Assembly: GCA_031270755.1 (NCBI GenBank)
Contig: JAISWV010000122.1
Location: 1 to 13,856, forward strand
DNA from: Synergistaceae bacterium
Lineage (GTDB): Bacteria; Synergistota; Synergistia; Synergistales; Aminobacteriaceae
Length of the DNA stretch: 13,856 nt
Direction of reading: 5' to 3'
Each line of letters opens with the position of its first letter. The first letter of the stretch is position 1. Of this stretch, positions 12,812 through 13,856 are shown piece after piece. Position numbers and translations under genes: made by a program. Under the pieces are notes generated by a model. The model had not been told where the DNA came from. It worked only from the letters and a program-made list of their open reading frames with translations, and did no database searches.

Positions 12812-13720
12812 ATGCGCAGGGTATTGAATATCGGCTCCATCAATATAGACTACGTTTACGACGTCCGGCATTTTGTGCGGCCCGGCGAGACCCTTTCGGC
12901 CGCGGCCCTGAATATTTTTCCGGGAGGCAAGGGGCTGAACCAGTCCATCGCCCTGGCCCGGGCCGGCGCGCCGGTTTTCCACGCGGGCAGGACCGGCGGC
13001 GACGGACGGGGGATGGCGGCCCTGATGGAGCGGGCGGGGGTGAACGTGGACAGAGTGGACGCCTCCGGCAAAAACACGGGACACGCCATCATTCAGGTGG
13101 ACGAGAAAGGTGAAAACTGCATCATCCTCTTCGGCGGAGCCAACAGGGAGATGGATCGCCCCTATATCGACAGGGCCTTCGACGGTTTCGGGAAGGGCGA
13201 TTTCTTGGTGCTGCAGAACGAGGTGAACGAGATTCCGTACATGATGGAGTTGGCCGCCGCCGAAGGGCTTTACGTGGTTTTCAACCCCGCTCCCTTCGGC
13301 CCCGAGGTGACCCGCTATCCTCTGGACTTGGTGGACTGCTTCGTCCTCAACGAAATAGAGGGAAAGGGGCTCTCCGGCAGGGAGGAACCGGAGGAAATTC
13401 TGGACGAGACGCGGTCGCGCTTTCCCCGGGCCTCTGTGGTGCTCACCCTGGGCGGCGACGGAGTTCTGTACAAAGACGCGAGTACGGCCCTGAGTCACGG
13501 CGTCTACGACGTGGAGGTGGTGGACACCACCGCCGCCGGCGACACTTTCTTGGGGTACTTCATCGCTTCCTTGGCGGCGATGAAACCCATTCCCGAGGCA
13601 CTGCGCCTGGCGTCGCTGGCGTCTTCCATCGCCGTGTCCCGCAAGGGCGCGTCGTCCTCCATCCCCGCCCTGGCCGAGGTCCTGTCCGCCGATTTCGGAC
13701 TCGTTACGAAACGGGATTGA
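12812..13720 (+). CDS. Ribokinase-type PfkB sugar kinase
   Basis: This is a 302-residue PfkB-family kinase, the usual length for ribokinase. Residues that contact ribose in E. coli ribokinase appear conserved: Asn11 and Asp13 in GSINID, Gly39-Lys40 and Asn43 in GGKGLNQ (38-44), Glu137 in LQNEVN, and catalytic Asp244 in DTTAAGD (238-244). NPAP (158-161) and the LNE motif are also present. It would phosphorylate the sugar delivered by the rightward transporter, in the cytoplasm. The start is ATG 12812, with GGGG (12801-12804) 7 bases before it. An open frame from 12749 would translate the repeat element and is not credible; ATG 12806 is too close to the ribosome site. Ribose is the leading guess, but related substrates are possible. 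Confidence 0.88.
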   Translation: MRRVLNIGSINIDYVYDVRHFVRPGETLSAAALNIFPGGKGLNQSIALARAGAPVFHAGRTGGDGRGMAALMERAGVNVDRVDASGKNTGHAIIQVDEKGENCIILFGGANREMDRPYIDRAFDGFGKGDFLVLQNEVNEIPYMMELAAAEGLYVVFNPAPFGPEVTRYPLDLVDCFVLNEIEGKGLSGREEPEEILDETRSRFPRASVVLTLGGDGVLYKDASTALSHGVYDVEVVDTTAAGDTFLGYFIASLAAMKPIPEALRLASLASSIAVSRKGASSSIPALAEVLSADFGLVTKRD

Positions 13721-13788
13721 TGCCGGTTCGCTTGTAGATGGTTATCACGCCGTTGAAATTTTTAATCCGATGGAGGTTGTGGAAAATA

Positions 13789-13856
13789 ATGACTCAGATA
13801 AGTAATGCCGAACGCGAGGTCAATCAGATTCGACTCAAGCTTTATGAAGAAACGAA
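13789..13856 (+). CDS. Start of small antitoxin-like protein (partial)
   Basis: ATG 13789, with GGAGG at 13772-13776 (12-nt spacing, rather long), opens a frame that runs off the window after 22 codons: MTQISNAEREVNQIRLKLYE then ET. The pattern EVxxIRxxxYEET is, from memory, common at the start of short bacterial proteins often found next to toxin genes, so an antitoxin of a toxin-antitoxin pair is a fair guess. The fragment is too short to be sure. No terminator is visible between the kinase and this gene (68 bases). Confidence 0.45.
   Translation, partial: MTQISNAEREVNQIRLKLYEET

Noticed and set aside
13700..13805. Open frame GIDAGSLVDGYHAVEIFN... ending at 13805
   Set aside because: It has no start codon or ribosome site, overlaps the kinase end in another frame and the better-supported start at 13789; I cannot support it as a gene or remnant.

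Overview
This window carries two complete periplasmic-binding-protein sugar ABC transport operons, transcribed away from each other from one shared control region at about 8744-9126. They are accompanied by sugar-kinase functions, a fused regulator-kinase, a magnesium transporter gene and the remains of a 5-oxoprolinase operon. The sequence is fairly GC-rich. Both binding proteins have ordinary AxA signal peptides and no lipobox, which suggests a cell with an outer membrane. The overall flavour is Synergistota-like, but this is an impression from gene style, not a demonstrated placement.

Layout from the left. Positions 1-660 hold decayed DNA on the minus strand: the 3' end of pxpB and a broken pxpC (deletion, frame change and stop codon). 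mgtE (667-1998, minus) follows, with a long leader of unclear content. At 2467-4356 (plus) lies a LacI-type repressor fused in one polypeptide to a PfkB/ribokinase-family kinase. It runs convergently into an SGNH-type esterase (4381-5040, minus). The esterase is the last gene of the leftward operon: binding protein (7736-8725), double-ATPase (6149-7651), permease (5192-6145), esterase. A 101-bp MITE-like element with perfect 18-bp terminal inverted repeats and a perfect 10-bp target duplication has inserted between permease and esterase.

The rightward operon is binding protein (9127-10065), double-ATPase (10212-11732), permease (11729-12700) and a stand-alone ribokinase-type kinase (12812-13720). 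A second, one-armed copy of the same repeat sits between permease and kinase, in opposite orientation. The window ends in the first 22 codons of a small gene that resembles antitoxin-like proteins.

How the parts fit: each transporter would import a monosaccharide or small glycoside. The stand-alone kinase would phosphorylate the cargo of the rightward system. The fused LacI-kinase would both sense and phosphorylate a sugar and is the obvious candidate regulator of one or both operons. The cytoplasmic esterase could remove acyl groups from imported substrate. The control region has two near-consensus sigma-70 promoters back to back, tandem palindromes at the rightward transcription start, a 16-bp-spaced direct repeat between the -35 boxes, and a long rightward leader with a possible coupled leader peptide. 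In both operons a hairpin follows the binding-protein gene, a usual device for making more binding protein than membrane components. The leftward operon and regulator look visibly less GC-rich than the rightward operon, so the two halves may have different histories.
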